Part shown: piece by piece, positions 1 through 7,562 of the stretch | Layout of the letters: each line of letters begins with the position of its first letter | Position numbering within the stretch: the first letter of the stretch is position 1 | From: Opitutales bacterium | Lineage (GTDB): Bacteria; Verrucomicrobiota; Verrucomicrobiia; Opitutales; UBA9783 | Assembly: GCA_017479315.1 (NCBI GenBank) | Contig: JAFVCI010000052.1 | Coordinates: forward strand, 1 to 17,467 | DNA: 17,467 bases | Direction: 5' to 3' | The notes under the pieces: generated by a model | Seen by the model: the letters and a program-made list of their open reading frames with translations, nothing else | Databases searched by the model: none | Told to the model about the DNA's origin: nothing | Made by a program: the position numbers and the translations under genes

Positions 1-309
1 CCTGACGGCTTCCACAACCACACGATTGACGTTCGGATTGAGCCCGATGCGTTCCTGTAAAATGCGGTTAAAATCACTTTCGCCTTTGCACTTGATCGAA
101 ACGTACTGCCCTTCGATAAAATCCTTCCGCGGGCACCGCGCTAACGACTTCAAACCCAAATCCTTGACTTCCAAAATCTCCGCGCCCATCTCCTTAATCA
201 CCGACTTGATTTGATCTAATAACGCCTCGATCGGCTCCTGCCATTTCCGCGTGTCCAAAATGAACGTCGCCTCGTACTCCCTCGCCTGTTTCTTCTGCTC
301 TTTCGTCAT
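1..309 (-). CDS. rpsF: 30S ribosomal protein S6 (bS6), 3' end cut by window edge
   Basis: The minus-strand frame from the ATG at 309 stays open for 103 codons to the window edge, so the C-terminus is missing. The protein begins MTKEQKKQAREYEATFILDT and continues with a central LGLKSLARCPRKDF and a late NPNVNRVVVEAV. This is the bS6 pattern: YE..fIld, then G.k.LA, a short G-Y strand, and l...vnR at the end of the fold. bS6 binds 16S rRNA with bS18 in the platform of the 30S subunit. The gene lies downstream of tRNA-Leu and tRNA-Ala on the same strand, with a possible promoter of its own in the 127-nt gap. No clear Shine-Dalgarno sequence precedes the ATG. The family assignment rests on sequence pattern only, but I am fairly sure of it. 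Confidence 0.85.
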   Translation of the reverse strand, partial: MTKEQKKQAREYEATFILDTRKWQEPIEALLDQIKSVIKEMGAEILEVKDLGLKSLARCPRKDFIEGQYVSIKCKGESDFNRILQERIGLNPNVNRVVVEAVR

Positions 310-345
310 CGTCGTGCACCAGCGCTATGCGCAAGTACTAATCGT

Positions 346-374
346 ATTCAGCGCCTTCTCAATGCCCTTGTCAA
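346..374 (-). promoter_or_regulatory. Candidate promoter for rpsF
   Basis: On the minus strand a perfect TTGACA (369-374) is followed after 17 nt by CTGAAT (346-351). The predicted start is near 339, giving a leader of about 30 nt before the rpsF ATG. The -10 box is weak, so this rests mainly on the -35 box and spacing. Confidence 0.35.
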
Positions 375-436
375 TGATGATTGCGATGTTTTTTTCAAAA
401 ACGGCCGCTTTCAAAGCCTTCCATCCGATACTTTTC

Positions 437-521
437 TGGTGCCGAAGGGGGGACTTGAACCCCCATGCCGTGAAGCACATGAACCTGAATCATGCGTGTC
501 TGCCAATTTCACCACTTCGGC
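437..521 (-). tRNA. tRNA-Leu (CAG anticodon)
   Basis: The minus strand folds into an 85-nt class II tRNA with a perfect 7-bp acceptor stem (GCCGAAG/CTTCGGC), discriminator A and an encoded CCA end. The anticodon loop TTCAGGT is closed by CATGA/TCATG and gives CAG, reading CUG leucine codons. A long variable arm (TGC-TTCACG-GCA) and a T arm with GGTTCAAGT complete the fold. It lies 30 nt downstream of tRNA-Ala and is probably co-transcribed with it. Confidence 0.95.
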
Positions 522-551
522 GCATCGATATCAAAAACACCATCGTCCCTC

Positions 552-627
552 TGGTGGAGTCGATCAGATTCGAACTGACGACCCCCACAACGCCATTGTG
601 GTGCTCTACCAACTGAGCTACGACCCC
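552..627 (-). tRNA. tRNA-Ala (GGC anticodon)
   Basis: A 76-nt cloverleaf on the minus strand with acceptor GGGGTCG/CGACTCC, discriminator A and encoded CCA. The anticodon stem CCACA/TGTGG closes the loop ATGGCGT, giving anticodon GGC for GCC codons. The acceptor stem has a G3:U70 pair, the known alanyl-tRNA synthetase identity element, which independently supports the alanine call. It is the first gene of a tRNA-Ala, tRNA-Leu pair upstream of rpsF. Confidence 0.95.
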
Positions 628-643
628 GCACCGAGACAGCTTC

Positions 644-672
644 ATCGCACGGAGCGAAAGAAGGATTGTCAA
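644..672 (-). promoter_or_regulatory. Candidate promoter for tRNA-Ala/tRNA-Leu
   Basis: On the minus strand a perfect TTGACA (667-672) is followed after 17 nt by TGCGAT (644-649), 16 nt upstream of tRNA-Ala. The tRNA-His promoter has the same layout (TTGACA, 17 nt, TGCAAT), which makes the weak -10 box more believable. Confidence 0.5.
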
Positions 673-919
673 TCTCATAACGCACAAAAATGCATTTGCG
701 TCCTTCGAAAAACAGCTTCTGTACACGTTCGTTTTAAGGTTTTTCAAAGCCCGCGAACCGTGCGGTGCCGTTCAACAACATTCAACTCCGTAAATATCCT
801 TTGTGTACTTTACATTCACGCTCCGAACCCCCTGTTTTTTTTATTAAAAACGCCTCTTAAACACAGCGCACATGGAGCATTTTTTCGTTTTTCATAAAAA
901 AATAAATATAAAAAAAACC

Positions 920-948
920 TTGCACTCGGCAAAAAATTCCCATAGGTT
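920..948 (+). promoter_or_regulatory. Candidate promoter of the secreted coiled-coil gene
   Basis: TTGCAC (920-925) is followed after 17 nt by TAGGTT (943-948). The predicted start falls at about 955, on the GTG that opens the frame and 6 nt before the first ATG, so the mRNA would be leaderless or nearly so. The -10 box matches the consensus at only three positions. Confidence 0.35.
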
Positions 949-960
949 CGAATCGTGTTT

Positions 961-2808
961 ATGAAAAAAGTTCTCAACATCTCAACGGTACAACAGGCAT
1001 TGAGGCGTTTGCCCATTGCCTTTCTTATTGCGGGAAGCGGGTTTCTGCCAAACGCATCGGCGGTGCGGTACACGATCGATTTTCAGGGGAAGGCTGTCGA
1101 TCCGCAGAAATGCGAATGTTTTTTCAAATTATTAGGTGATTACAAGTATTACAGTCCCAAAGATTACTGGAGCAGGTTTAATTCGGAAAATTGTAAATTA
1201 TCCATAGAAAATAAAGAAGAGGATGATTCATACGATGTTGTTTTTAAAAACGGATCTATCACCAAAGAGGAGTCGCAGAAATTCCCGGAAGCCAATGTCG
1301 ATTCCCTCACATTTGATGGCTGCAAGGGCGAGTTAGACTTGAGTGAAATTTTTCAACGCTCTGTGGGTAAGATTTTAATGGAGAAATGTAATTTTACCAT
1401 CGCCGAAAACTGTTTTAAATACACGGAAAATTTTGAACCTAACAATTCCAAATTACTCTTGGAGAACGGGCTTTTCAGTATTCCTGACGAAATAGAAGAT
1501 TGGAACGGAAACGCTCGTATTATACTCCCTAAAAGGGCTGAATTTGCCAACAATACGACATTGGAAGCTCCGTTATCGATACCTTTCAAGGCTGCAGTTA
1601 GCGTGTTACAACACGGTCTGTGCACACTGGGATACTACTATGGTCATATCGAATTTGAGGAATTTTCGTTAATCCGAACAGAAAACGAAAAGTTGCGCAA
1701 AGAGTTGGAATCAGTTCGTGAAGAACACAAAGCGGAAATTGAAAAGCTTCAGAGAAATTTGGATAAAGAGAAAGATAAGAGAATTTCTGGTGTAAATAGT
1801 TTACAGGCGCAGATAAAAGATGCTCAGAAGGCCTGTAAGAAAACAAAAGAAGAATTAAAAGAAAAGAACTCAAAGGTGGCAACATTGCTGCAAGCGTTAT
1901 CCGTGGCTCAAAACGAATTTGAAACAGCGAAGTTTGAAAAAGAGAAGTGTGAAAAAACAAATGCAGCCTTAAAAGAAAAAATTCGCAACTTTGAAATAAA
2001 GTGTAAATTACTTGAATCGAGTAAAAAGAATTTGGGTTTTCAGATGAAGGAATTACAGGCGTCAAATTCGGAATTGAAGAAAGCAAACGAGAACCTTGGG
2101 AAGGAGAATGATGAGTTAAAAGAAGAAATCAGCCGTCGGTTGGAGACTATTCAATTAGCGGAAGAAGCAGTAAAAAGAAATAAAGAACTGACAAAAGCGA
2201 ACGAAAAATTAAGAGACGCTAAAGAGGAAGCAAATAATACGGTTAAGAAGTTAAACAAAGACATAAAAACATTGAAAAAATATTGCAAGATCACAACCGA
2301 GTGGGCAGATTACAATGTTTCGTTAATAGGTGATATGAAAAAACTTGGAACCATAGGTAATGTAAAGGTGTTTTTAAATGAAGCAGGTTATTGGAAGAAA
2401 CAACAAGAAACCAAAGAGAAGCTTGAAGGGAATGAAGACAGCAAAAATTTAAAAACAAAGAAAGGTAAATGGTTGGAATTTGATCCGATATCATTCATCA
2501 ATAATACCGAACTAAACGAGAGTAAAGAAGAAGAGGAAGAGAAGGAAGAGCCGAAAAAGGAAAGCAAAGATTATTTCGAAATCAGAACAGACAACTTCAA
2601 AGAGGATTATTTTGATGAGAAGGAAAATTTTCAAAATCAAGAGAAAATGATTATTGGAGGTTCAAAGAAAATAAACGAGAGAGGAAACCAAAGAAATTAC
2701 AGAGGAAGGTATCAAAACAATTTTCAAAGAGGGCGCGGGAAAATGATGGTTCATAAACCGAGAGGCAGGGGAAGACCTCAATATGATCCCAATTATTATC
2801 AAAAGTAA
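961..2808 (+). CDS. Secreted coiled-coil protein with an Arg-Gly-rich C-terminal tail, function unknown
   Basis: I do not recognise a named family. From the ATG at 961 the protein is 615 residues; a GTG at 955 would add two. Residues 1-34 look like a signal peptide: a basic start, the core IAFLIAGSGFL and a possible ASA cleavage site. Residues 35-235 form a cysteine-containing domain (C51, C53, C78, C121, C143, C151, C221) with loosely repeated strands such as SLTFDGC, KILMEKC and KLLLENG, faintly like leucine-rich repeats. Residues about 235-445 are a Lys/Glu-rich coiled coil. An acidic run lies at 519-531. The tail from 571 holds six RG dipeptides (R574, R581, R590, R592, R601, R603) and ends in Asn, Tyr and Gln. 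The gene is clearly more AT-rich than its neighbours. An envelope filament, adhesin or host-directed protein is possible, but this is inference. No Shine-Dalgarno sequence is visible. Confidence 0.8.
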   Translation: MKKVLNISTVQQALRRLPIAFLIAGSGFLPNASAVRYTIDFQGKAVDPQKCECFFKLLGDYKYYSPKDYWSRFNSENCKLSIENKEEDDSYDVVFKNGSITKEESQKFPEANVDSLTFDGCKGELDLSEIFQRSVGKILMEKCNFTIAENCFKYTENFEPNNSKLLLENGLFSIPDEIEDWNGNARIILPKRAEFANNTTLEAPLSIPFKAAVSVLQHGLCTLGYYYGHIEFEEFSLIRTENEKLRKELESVREEHKAEIEKLQRNLDKEKDKRISGVNSLQAQIKDAQKACKKTKEELKEKNSKVATLLQALSVAQNEFETAKFEKEKCEKTNAALKEKIRNFEIKCKLLESSKKNLGFQMKELQASNSELKKANENLGKENDELKEEISRRLETIQLAEEAVKRNKELTKANEKLRDAKEEANNTVKKLNKDIKTLKKYCKITTEWADYNVSLIGDMKKLGTIGNVKVFLNEAGYWKKQQETKEKLEGNEDSKNLKTKKGKWLEFDPISFINNTELNESKEEEEEKEEPKKESKDYFEIRTDNFKEDYFDEKENFQNQEKMIIGGSKKINERGNQRNYRGRYQNNFQRGRGKMMVHKPRGRGRPQYDPNYYQK

Positions 2809-2811
2809 TTA

Positions 2812-2840
2812 TTGACACTTTTGGCATTTTTCCATGCAAT
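2812..2840 (+). promoter_or_regulatory. Promoter of tRNA-His
   Basis: Perfect TTGACA (2812-2817), a 17-nt spacer and TGCAAT (2835-2840). It starts only 3 bp after the stop codon of the upstream gene, and predicted initiation is near 2847, a few bases before the mature tRNA. This is one of the best promoters in the window. Confidence 0.6.
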
Positions 2841-2850
2841 AGGTTTGTTT

Positions 2851-2928
2851 GGTGGTTGTAGCGCAATTGGTCAGAGCATCGGGGTGTGGTTCCGAGGGTT
2901 GCCGGTTCGAGTCCGGTCTACCACCCCA
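2851..2928 (+). tRNA. tRNA-His (GTG anticodon)
   Basis: The anticodon loop GTGTGGT, closed by TCGGG/TCCGA, gives anticodon GTG for histidine. An extra G(-1) at 2851 faces C73 at 2925, the hallmark of bacterial tRNA-His, and CCA is encoded. The T arm GCCGG-TTCGAGT-CCGGT is regular. Two oddities are visible: a U6:U67 mismatch in the acceptor stem (GTGGTTG/CTACCAC) and a G12:A23 mismatch in the D stem (GCGC/GAGC). The gene has its own promoter. Confidence 0.93.
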
Positions 2929-3040
2929 GGGAAGGCAACTGAATGTTGGTTCGGGATGGGTTTCATCGGATGTGAGATTGTTTGTCTTCTGAAAGCGGGC
3001 TCACTCCGCAGGAATGGCAGAATGGTTTTAAAATACCCCT

Positions 3041-3067
3041 TACAGTGCGGCGCATTGTGTGGTTTTT
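3041..3067 (+). terminator. Possible terminator downstream of tRNA-His
   Basis: TACAGTGC and GCATTGTG pair around the loop GGC (G-U wobbles included), and TGGTTTTT follows. It reads in the plus direction about 110 nt after tRNA-His and ends against the 3' end of the convergent DUF167 gene. The long gap from the tRNA makes its role uncertain. Confidence 0.4.
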
Positions 3068-3290
3068 AATCTTCAATTTTAACGGTTTTTAAGTGCGATT
3101 TTTCTCCTGATATAATACGTACCTTGCTCTTGGACGTATGAAAATAATCCGCCAGAACTTCCCTCAGTTGTTCGTTTGCTTTTCCTTCCAATGCCGGGCG
3201 CGTGAGTTTTACCTTGAACGAACCGTCTGCCTGCGGAAGGGTTTCGCATTTTGAGGCACGCGCAATAACTTTAACGGTTACAATCGGCAT
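3066..3290 (-). CDS. DUF167 / YggU family protein
   Basis: A 74-residue protein that matches the small DUF167 (UPF0235, YggU) family along its whole length. It has an N-terminal strand VTVKVIARAS, then DGSFKVKLTRPALEGKAN with the diagnostic EGKAN motif near residue 36, then a helix and SKVRIISGEKSHLKTVKI, matching the family's v.i..G..s..K...i ending. The molecular function of the family is not established. It follows ligA on the same strand after 133 nt, so co-transcription is possible but not shown. Length is slightly below the usual 90-100 residues. The start ATG has no clear ribosome-binding site. Confidence 0.85.
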   Translation of the reverse strand: MPIVTVKVIARASKCETLPQADGSFKVKLTRPALEGKANEQLREVLADYFHTSKSKVRIISGEKSHLKTVKIED

Positions 3291-3423
3291 CTTTGTAAAA
3301 ACATTTTTTCGAAAATTCAGACATCATTCAATCGCCCGCATCCGTCGATTACAACCCGCTTCGCTGTTCCGAATACCGCATTCAAACAAAGACATCCTAA
3401 TAAAAATCAACTTTCGCACTTCA

Positions 3424-5229
3424 TCACGCAGGCATTTGATCAAAACATTCCGCCTTTCGCAACTGCTCCAAAACAGCGCGATTGGTTTCGTTTTTGAAAA
3501 ACGCCGCAATCCCCTGCGCCGTTCGTTCTCCGATTAACGGCACCGATTGCAGAGCTTCCGCGGAAGCCGTTTGCAACGCCTCCATGGTTTGGAATGTTTC
3601 CGCCAATCGCTTCGCCGCTTCGAGACCGACATTCGGAAGGCTCAACCCGTAAATCCAACGCCACAGCGGTTGTGTTTTGGCGCGTTCAATCGCTGTCAAA
3701 ATACCATCAACCGCCGTTTCGCCAAAACCTTCCGTTGCAATCCACCGCTCCCGAAAACGCCACAGTTGAAATACATCCGCCACGGTACGCACCCAACCGT
3801 TGTGCACCAGAAAATCGACCAACTTTGCGCCCATTCCGCCAATATCCAAAGCTTCCTTGGAGGCAAAATGAATAATTTTCAGACGCGTTTGCGCCGAACA
3901 GGCAATGGACGGACAACGCAGAATGGCTTCCCCTTCCAAACGTATTAACTTTGCACCGCACGCCGGACACGCCGTCGGCGGAACAATCGGACACGTACCG
4001 TTGCGCCGCGCCGTATTCACGCGCACGATGGCGGGGATCACCTCGCCGGCTTTTTGCAACACCACCCAATCGCCGATTTGCAAACCAAGGCGGTCGATTT
4101 CGTTAAAATTATGCAACGTCGCCCTTGAAATGCGGGAACCGCACAGCTCAACGGGCGTTAATTCCGCCACCGGCGTAATCGCTCCCGTGCGTCCGACCTG
4201 AAACGTTACGCCCGTTACCTGCGTTTCGACGGACTCGGGTTCGAATTTGTACGCAATCGCCCAATGGGGAAATTTCGCTGTTGCTCCGAGTTGTAATTGT
4301 TGCCGTCGGTCATTCACCTTCAGCACAACGCCGTCGGTTACAAAAGGAAAAGGATGCTCCTTTGCATGAAACGCTTCGATGAACGCCCACGCTTCTTCCG
4401 CCGTTTCGGCAATGTCAATCGTCGGAAACGAAGGAAAACCGTTCGCTTTTAACCACCGACGCACGGCTTCCTGTGTCGAAAAATCGCCATCAATTTTCCC
4501 GATACCGTGCGCCACAAACCGCAACCGCCGCCGTTTTACTTCCTCGACATCCAACAACTTAACACTTCCCGACGCTAAATTGCGCGTGTTGGAAAAAAGC
4601 GGTTGCCCCAAACGCTCCTGTTCGGCATTTAAAGCTTCAAAATCTTCACGCGTCACGTAAATTTCCCCGCGCACCTCCGTAATCGACGGAATCGATGCAT
4701 GCGAAGGTTTTGCTTCATTTGAAACACTGCTTTCATTCGAAAACTCTTGCGCGTACGACAACACATGCGGAATGTCGGCAATCGTTTGAACCGCCGCCGT
4801 TACATCTTCCCCCGCCCGACCGTCCCCGCGCGTTAAAGCCCGCACCCAACGACCGTTTTCGTAAATTAAACTGATCGCCATACCGTCCACTTTCGGTTCC
4901 AGTAAATACGCGCAACCGCCGTTGCACGCCTCCCGCGTTCGACGATCAAATTCAAACAATTCCTCTTTGGAATAAGTATTGGACAAACTCAACATCGGAC
5001 TCAAATGCGGAACGGACACCGCGCCGTTTCGCAAATCGCTCCCGACCTTCATCGCCTGCTCTAACTGCGGAAATTTTTTATAAATCGCCTTTACTTCCGC
5101 CTGCAGGCAATCGTATTCGAAATCACTGATTTCGGGCGCGTTCTCCTTGTAATACAAACGATCCGCACGCGCAATTTCCGTCAACAACGTCGGTAAACGC
5201 CTGCGTGCTTTTTCAACCGACTCCGCCAT
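3424..5229 (-). CDS. ligA: NAD+-dependent DNA ligase LigA lacking the BRCT domain
   Basis: Seals nicks in duplex DNA during replication and repair, using NAD+ to adenylate an active-site lysine. The 601-residue protein shows the Ia region (residues about 1-60), LSLSNTY (80-86), the catalytic EPKVDGMAIS with K113, TRGDG (133-137), EVRGEIYV (185-192), TDGVVLKVN (298-306) and AYKFE (326-330). An OB fold follows (VGRTGAITPVAEL, 346-358), then a four-cysteine zinc site (C421, C424, C439, C444) and helix-hairpin-helix repeats (about 460-585). The family is usually about 670 residues with a C-terminal BRCT domain. Here two consecutive TGA codons (3421-3426) end the protein right after the HhH region, and no BRCT remnant is readable downstream. 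E. coli LigB also lacks BRCT, but the intact zinc site argues for LigA. Residues about 157-182 look like an insertion. Confidence 0.95.
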   Translation of the reverse strand: MAESVEKARRRLPTLLTEIARADRLYYKENAPEISDFEYDCLQAEVKAIYKKFPQLEQAMKVGSDLRNGAVSVPHLSPMLSLSNTYSKEELFEFDRRTREACNGGCAYLLEPKVDGMAISLIYENGRWVRALTRGDGRAGEDVTAAVQTIADIPHVLSYAQEFSNESSVSNEAKPSHASIPSITEVRGEIYVTREDFEALNAEQERLGQPLFSNTRNLASGSVKLLDVEEVKRRRLRFVAHGIGKIDGDFSTQEAVRRWLKANGFPSFPTIDIAETAEEAWAFIEAFHAKEHPFPFVTDGVVLKVNDRRQQLQLGATAKFPHWAIAYKFEPESVETQVTGVTFQVGRTGAITPVAELTPVELCGSRISRATLHNFNEIDRLGLQIGDWVVLQKAGEVIPAIVRVNTARRNGTCPIVPPTACPACGAKLIRLEGEAILRCPSIACSAQTRLKIIHFASKEALDIGGMGAKLVDFLVHNGWVRTVADVFQLWRFRERWIATEGFGETAVDGILTAIERAKTQPLWRWIYGLSLPNVGLEAAKRLAETFQTMEALQTASAEALQSVPLIGERTAQGIAAFFKNETNRAVLEQLRKAECFDQMPA

Positions 5230-5472
5230 AAGAAGAAAAAGTAAGAAGCTAATTGAAGGGTGGAATTTTTAACGTTTTTTTGCAAGCTTGCACCGAAAAA
5301 ACGCTATTTATAAGAAAAAACACCCAAAAAATTTGGACTCGGTATGTTTTTTTAAATCACCCTACCCTGGCACTTTATACCTAAAAAAGCTTCCCAATCC
5401 ACCACTCGAAAACATTTGAAACGCCTGTGAACCATGGCACAAACCATCCTACAAGCTAAAACCGCCTTCACA

Positions 5473-5547
5473 TGGCACCCCGTAGGGGAATCGAACCCCT
5501 GTCGCCGGAATGAGAATCCGGTGTCCTGACCGCTAGACGAACAGGGC
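5473..5547 (-). tRNA. tRNA-Glu (CTC anticodon)
   Basis: A 75-nt cloverleaf on the minus strand: acceptor GCCCTGT/ACGGGGT, discriminator G, encoded CCA, anticodon stem CCGGA/TCCGG with loop TTCTCAT giving anticodon CTC (GAG codons), and T arm GTTCGATTC. Pair 1:72 is a G-U wobble and pair 5:68 is U-G. It is divergent from ndk. Confidence 0.95.
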
Positions 5548-5560
5548 AAATGACGAGTTT

Positions 5561-5589
5561 ATTGGAAGTGGAAAAATGAAGGAAGGCAA
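5561..5589 (-). promoter_or_regulatory. Candidate promoter for tRNA-Glu
   Basis: On the minus strand TTGCCT (5584-5589), a 17-nt spacer and TCCAAT (5561-5566), 13 nt upstream of the tRNA. Spacing and the -10 ending match the other tRNA promoters in the window. Confidence 0.4.
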
Positions 5590-5650
5590 GCTTTTTATGT
5601 ACTTATCCTGCCCGATCGGAAAGTACATATGTATGTATTTCACAAAAACC

Positions 5651-5679
5651 TTGACCAATGTAGTCCCATTTTATGGTCT
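5651..5679 (+). promoter_or_regulatory. Candidate promoter for ndk
   Basis: TTGACC (5651-5656) is followed after 17 nt by TGGTCT (5674-5679), or after 15 nt by TATGGT (5672-5677). Predicted initiation near 5685 leaves a short leader that still contains GGAG at 5688-5691, placed 8 nt before the ATG at 5700. Confidence 0.35.
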
Positions 5680-5699
5680 TGGAACGTGGAGTTAAAAAG

Positions 5700-6122
5700 A
5701 TGAGTTTGGAACGTACACTGGTGATTGTGAAGCCCGACGGGATGCAAAAGAACCTGACGGGTATTATTCTGCAGCGCTTTACGGAGGCGGGCATGCGACC
5801 GATTGCTTCAAAAATGATGCAGTTGACGGAAGCGATTTTGCGCGATCATTACGATTTTCTCACCGACAAACCGTTTTTTCCGGATATTTTGTCCTACATG
5901 CAACAATGTCCCGTGATGCTGTGGGTGTTGGAAGGCGTAAATGCAATTACCAAAGTGCGTGAATTGCTCGGACCGACAGATTCCAAGTTGGCGCCAAAAG
6001 GAACTATCCGCGGCGATTTCGGAGTGGATAAATCCACGAACGTGGTTCATGCATCCGACAGTCCTGATTCGGCGAAAAAGGAGATTGCGCGGTTCTTTAA
6101 AAAAGAAGAGGTTTTTGGGTAG
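5700..6122 (+). CDS. ndk: Nucleoside diphosphate kinase
   Basis: Transfers the gamma phosphate from ATP to nucleoside diphosphates through a phospho-histidine, balancing NTP and dNTP pools in the cytoplasm. The 140-residue protein has the expected N-terminus RTLVIVKPDG with K11, the GTIRGDF segment with R104, and the active-site NVVHASDS with N114 and H117. Length is normal for bacterial Ndk. I chose the ATG at 5700 because GGAG stands 8 nt before it and family members start near MSLERTL. An in-frame ATG at 5673 would add nine residues and fall inside the likely promoter. It is divergent from tRNA-Glu and convergent with ruvB. Confidence 0.95.
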   Translation: MSLERTLVIVKPDGMQKNLTGIILQRFTEAGMRPIASKMMQLTEAILRDHYDFLTDKPFFPDILSYMQQCPVMLWVLEGVNAITKVRELLGPTDSKLAPKGTIRGDFGVDKSTNVVHASDSPDSAKKEIARFFKKEEVFG

Positions 6123-6419
6123 CGTATTCCATGTGAGCCGCCGAGCTCGAAGGAGAATGGTTGTTGGCTTATAGGAATTGGAGTTTGTGTTTGAAGCAGT
6201 GAGGAGCTTGTCGTTTTTAATGCGAGAACGGTGCTGACCGCTTCAGGCGTATTCTCGGTGAAAAGCACTTTGTTTTTTAAAACACTTTAAAGTTATAAAG
6301 GATGGTTTGTTCCCTTTCATAATTCATTGCTGTAATTTTTTTCAGGGTACATTAAGCAAATAAATCTGAAATTACGCACGAAATTTTCGTTATAGGACAA
6401 ATTTTTCACTCGCCATACT
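6123..6419. other. Convergent intergenic region between ndk and ruvB
   Basis: Nearly 300 bp with no convincing gene. An interrupted inverted repeat lies at 6223-6257 (CGAGAA pairs with TTCTCG, with an inner CTGA/TCAG). A perfect ACGAAA-T-TTTCGT palindrome lies at 6378-6390. Neither is followed by a clean T run, so I do not call a terminator although one is expected between convergent genes. Confidence 0.4.
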
Positions 6420-7430
6420 TTATAACGCAAACCAACTTTGTACATCCGCCTGTAATTTCAGCACCTGCCAACCGCGCGGTGCCAATTGACGTCCTTGCGG
6501 GGTTCGTTGCAAATAACCTTCCTGGATGAGAAACGGTTCGTGTACTTCGGACAAAGTATCGGCTTCTTCGCCTACCGCAATCGCCAATGTATGCAGACCC
6601 GTCGGTTTTCCCTGAAATTGATGTGCTAAAACAAACAAAATGCGTTTGTCCAGTTCATCCAGACCGTTTTCGTCAATATCCAACACCGCCAATGCTTGAC
6701 GCGCCACATCCCGAGAGATAATTTTTTCGCCTTTTTGTTGCGCAAAATCACGGGTGAAAGCGATTAAATTGTTCGCAATGCGCGGTGTTCCGCGAGAACG
6801 CGACGCGATTTCCGATGCGCCTCCTTCGTCCATTGCTATATCCAGCAGTGCCGCCGAACGAAGCACAATCGAACGCAAATCCTCTTTTGTATAGTAATGG
6901 AGCCGAGTTTGAAGCGTAAAACGCGACCGCAACGGCGCCGAGAGCAATCCGCTGCGCGTAGTGGCACCGAGCAATGTAAATTTCGGTAAGCTTAAACGCA
7001 CACTGCGGGCGTTCGGTCCCTGATCGATCATGACATCGATGCAAAAATCCTCCATCGCCGAAAACAAATACTCCTCAACCGTCTTCGGCAATCGATGCAT
7101 TTCATCGATGAACAGAATATCATTCTCTGCCAAATTCGTCAGCAAGCCTGCCAAATCCGCGGCTTTTTCAATGACGGGTCCGGAGGTTACATGCACCTGC
7201 ACACCCATTTCGTGCCCCAAAATGTGTGCCAGCGTTGTTTTTCCTAACCCGGGCGGTCCGCTCAGCAGAATATGATTGAGCGCATCACCGCGCTTGCGTG
7301 CCGCTCCGACCATGATTTGGAGACGTTCGACGGTTTTCGGCTGACCGGTAAAATCGGAAAACCGCGGTGGTCGAAGCCTATTTTCTTCCGTTCCGTTATG
7401 TTGGTTCAGCACGACATGCGGTGCACTCAT
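6420..7430 (-). CDS. ruvB: Holliday junction branch migration ATPase RuvB
   Basis: RuvB is the hexameric AAA+ motor that, with RuvA, drives branch migration of Holliday junctions in recombinational repair. The 336-residue protein (normal length) shows Walker A GPPGLGKT (58-65), Walker B LFIDE (106-110; DEMH where DEIH is usual), the RuvB beta-hairpin region MIDQGPNARSVRL (134-146), sensor 1 GATTRSGLLSAPLRSRF with the arginine-finger region (155-171), sensor 2 RGTPRIANNL (213-222) and the winged-helix domain with GLHTLAIAVGEE and EPFLIQEGYLQRTPQGR. ruvA and ruvC are not next to it. A -10-like TACAAT (7446-7451) on the minus strand lies 15 nt before the ATG, predicting a leader of about 9 nt without a Shine-Dalgarno sequence. 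Confidence 0.97.
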   Translation of the reverse strand: MSAPHVVLNQHNGTEENRLRPPRFSDFTGQPKTVERLQIMVGAARKRGDALNHILLSGPPGLGKTTLAHILGHEMGVQVHVTSGPVIEKAADLAGLLTNLAENDILFIDEMHRLPKTVEEYLFSAMEDFCIDVMIDQGPNARSVRLSLPKFTLLGATTRSGLLSAPLRSRFTLQTRLHYYTKEDLRSIVLRSAALLDIAMDEGGASEIASRSRGTPRIANNLIAFTRDFAQQKGEKIISRDVARQALAVLDIDENGLDELDKRILFVLAHQFQGKPTGLHTLAIAVGEEADTLSEVHEPFLIQEGYLQRTPQGRQLAPRGWQVLKLQADVQSWFAL

Positions 7431-7445
7431 AGACTTTCAACGGAG

Positions 7446-7451
7446 ATTGTA
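7446..7451 (-). promoter_or_regulatory. Candidate -10 box for ruvB
   Basis: TACAAT on the minus strand, five of six consensus positions, 15 nt before the ruvB ATG. The matching -35 position (GTGATT at 17 nt) is poor. Confidence 0.35.
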
Positions 7452-7562
7452 TCACAAAATTTGGAAAGAATCACCTACGCAATCACGCCCCAAAAACACA
7501 CCGACTAAGCGCGAACACAACGTTCTATTCTGTACCGGCTCTTCGCAAACCGCAACCTTTAT

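Larger units (their letters stand above)
628..954. other. Intergenic region between divergent tRNA-Ala and the secreted coiled-coil gene
   Basis: About 330 bp without a convincing gene. It holds the tRNA-Ala promoter on the minus strand at its left end and a candidate promoter for the plus-strand gene at its right end. The stretch from roughly 835 to 920 is rich in A and T homopolymer runs. Open frames crossing it contain no recognisable domain and overlap tRNA genes or the coding strand of the next gene, so I do not call them. Confidence 0.5.

Noticed and set aside
251..897. Plus-strand open frames of 121 and 152 codons
   Set aside because: They run antisense across tRNA-Leu, tRNA-Ala and the rpsF start and translate tRNA sequence; no protein domain is visible.
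3291..3423. Possible frameshifted BRCT remnant of ligA
   Set aside because: The frame continuing after the two TGA codons meets several further stops and no BRCT-like segment is readable in the gap.
5352..5549. Minus-strand 65-codon frame
   Set aside because: Most of its N-terminal half is the translated tRNA-Glu sequence; the rest is AT-rich intergenic DNA.
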